From: an uncultured Christensenellaceae bacterium | Lineage (GTDB): Bacteria; Bacillota; Clostridia; Christensenellales; CAG-138 | Direction: 5' to 3' | NCBI GenBank assembly: GCA_902475645.1 | Contig: CABSAH010000009.1 | Location: forward strand, 1-21,240 | Length of the DNA stretch: 21,240 nucleotides | In this document: piece after piece, positions 20,787 to 21,240 of the stretch | How the letters are laid out: every line of letters starts with the position of its first letter | How positions within the stretch are numbered: the first letter of the stretch is position 1 | Position numbers and translations under genes: made by a program | Notes under the pieces: model-generated | What the model saw: only the letters and a program-made list of their open reading frames with translations | Told to the model about the DNA's origin: nothing | The model's database searches: none

Positions 20787-21240
20787 TATTCCCCTCTCCT
20801 TTCTATTGCACCGAAGCGGCACATCTGCATGCAAAGCCCGCAGCCCGTGCAGCTTGCCGGATCGAATATCCTTGCCTTGCCGCCCTCAAACGTTATTGCG
20901 GGGCAGGCTATCTTCATGCACTGCTTGCAGCCGCGGCACTTGTCGGCATCTATTACGCAATGCCTGTTCGCGTTGGCCTTCTGCACTTCCTTTATAAGCG
21001 CGCAGGGACGCTTGGTTATTATGACGAACGGGCCCTTTACGTCGAGTGCAGCGTCTATCGCCGCTTGTACGGCTTCTATATCAAGCGGGTCCACAACGCG
21101 CACATGGTCGGGGTTTATGCCGGTTGCGCGCGCAAGCCGCTCTATATCCAGCATGGGGCTCGGCTCGCCCATAAGGTTCTTGGCGGTGCCGGGGTTATCC
21201 TGATGCCCCGTCATGGCGGTTATTGAATTATCCAGCACGC
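20786..21240 (-). CDS. iorA: Indolepyruvate:ferredoxin oxidoreductase alpha subunit, C-terminal part
   Basis: Large subunit that carries thiamine diphosphate and iron-sulfur clusters; only the C-terminal 151 or so residues are in the window, and the 5' end lies beyond the right edge. The visible part begins in the TPP-binding domain at LDNSITAMTGHQDNPG, the IorA-type sequence. A linker with ITKRPCAL follows, and then two [4Fe-4S] motifs: CRGCKQCMKIACPAI and CTGCGLCMQMCRFGAI. The second cluster has CR where CP is usual, a small deviation. An ATG at 21238 is internal, not a real start. Electrons pass to ferredoxin in the cytoplasm. Confidence 0.93.
   Translation of the reverse strand, partial: VLDNSITAMTGHQDNPGTAKNLMGEPSPMLDIERLARATGINPDHVRVVDPLDIEAVQAAIDAALDVKGPFVIITKRPCALIKEVQKANANRHCVIDADKCRGCKQCMKIACPAITFEGGKARIFDPASCTGCGLCMQMCRFGAIERRGE

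Overview
This window looks like part of a chromosome from an anaerobic, GC-rich Gram-positive bacterium of the Firmicutes (Clostridia), most likely an uncultured gut-type lineage. The basis is the group II ECF transporter module (ecfA1-ecfA2-ecfT) followed closely by truA, an LCP cell-wall ligase, Hsp33, an UPF0735 ACT protein, AGGAGG-type ribosome binding sites, TTGACA/TATAAT promoters, and an indolepyruvate:ferredoxin oxidoreductase linked to phosphate butyryltransferase. Lineage is inference from gene content. No phage, plasmid, CRISPR, rRNA or tRNA gene is visible.

Layout. Positions 1-962 are gene-free and hold a cluster of palindromic, MITE-like repeat modules, including a perfect 227-bp duplication at a 262-bp period, followed by a short AT-rich tandem repeat. 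A near-consensus promoter then drives gdhA (NADP-type glutamate dehydrogenase, monocistronic, own terminator). Next come a tandem double-GNAT acetyltransferase with a palindrome inside its promoter, and two divergent membrane proteins that each carry a zinc ribbon. One has a Pro/Gln linker. The other has a signal peptide, Ser-rich repeats and a Tim44-like domain.

Positions 5285-12026 form one long, tightly overlapping + strand unit: ecfA1, ecfA2, ecfT, an unrecognised one-TM protein, truA, a D-2-hydroxyacid dehydrogenase, rmuC and deoD. It ends at a bidirectional terminator shared with a convergent minus-strand group (UPF0735 ACT regulator, PH-domain protein, LCP protein). The LCP gene diverges from a second + strand operon (YqeM-like methyltransferase, hslO, TPR protein, THUMP-type rRNA methyltransferase) across a compact intergenic region with back-to-back promoters and a 9-bp inverted repeat. 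The right edge is the minus-strand cluster iorA (partial) - iorB - ptb. This could carry 2-oxoacids (typically arylpyruvates) to acyl-CoA with reduced ferredoxin and then to acyl phosphate.

Most genes are ordinary housekeeping genes. The less ordinary signals are the repeat cluster, palindromes at several promoters, an extra small membrane protein inside the normally tight ecfT-truA junction, the paired zinc-ribbon membrane proteins, and a codon-usage contrast: gdhA uses ATC for Ile while its neighbours mostly use ATA. I see no clear evidence for a wholly new multi-gene system.
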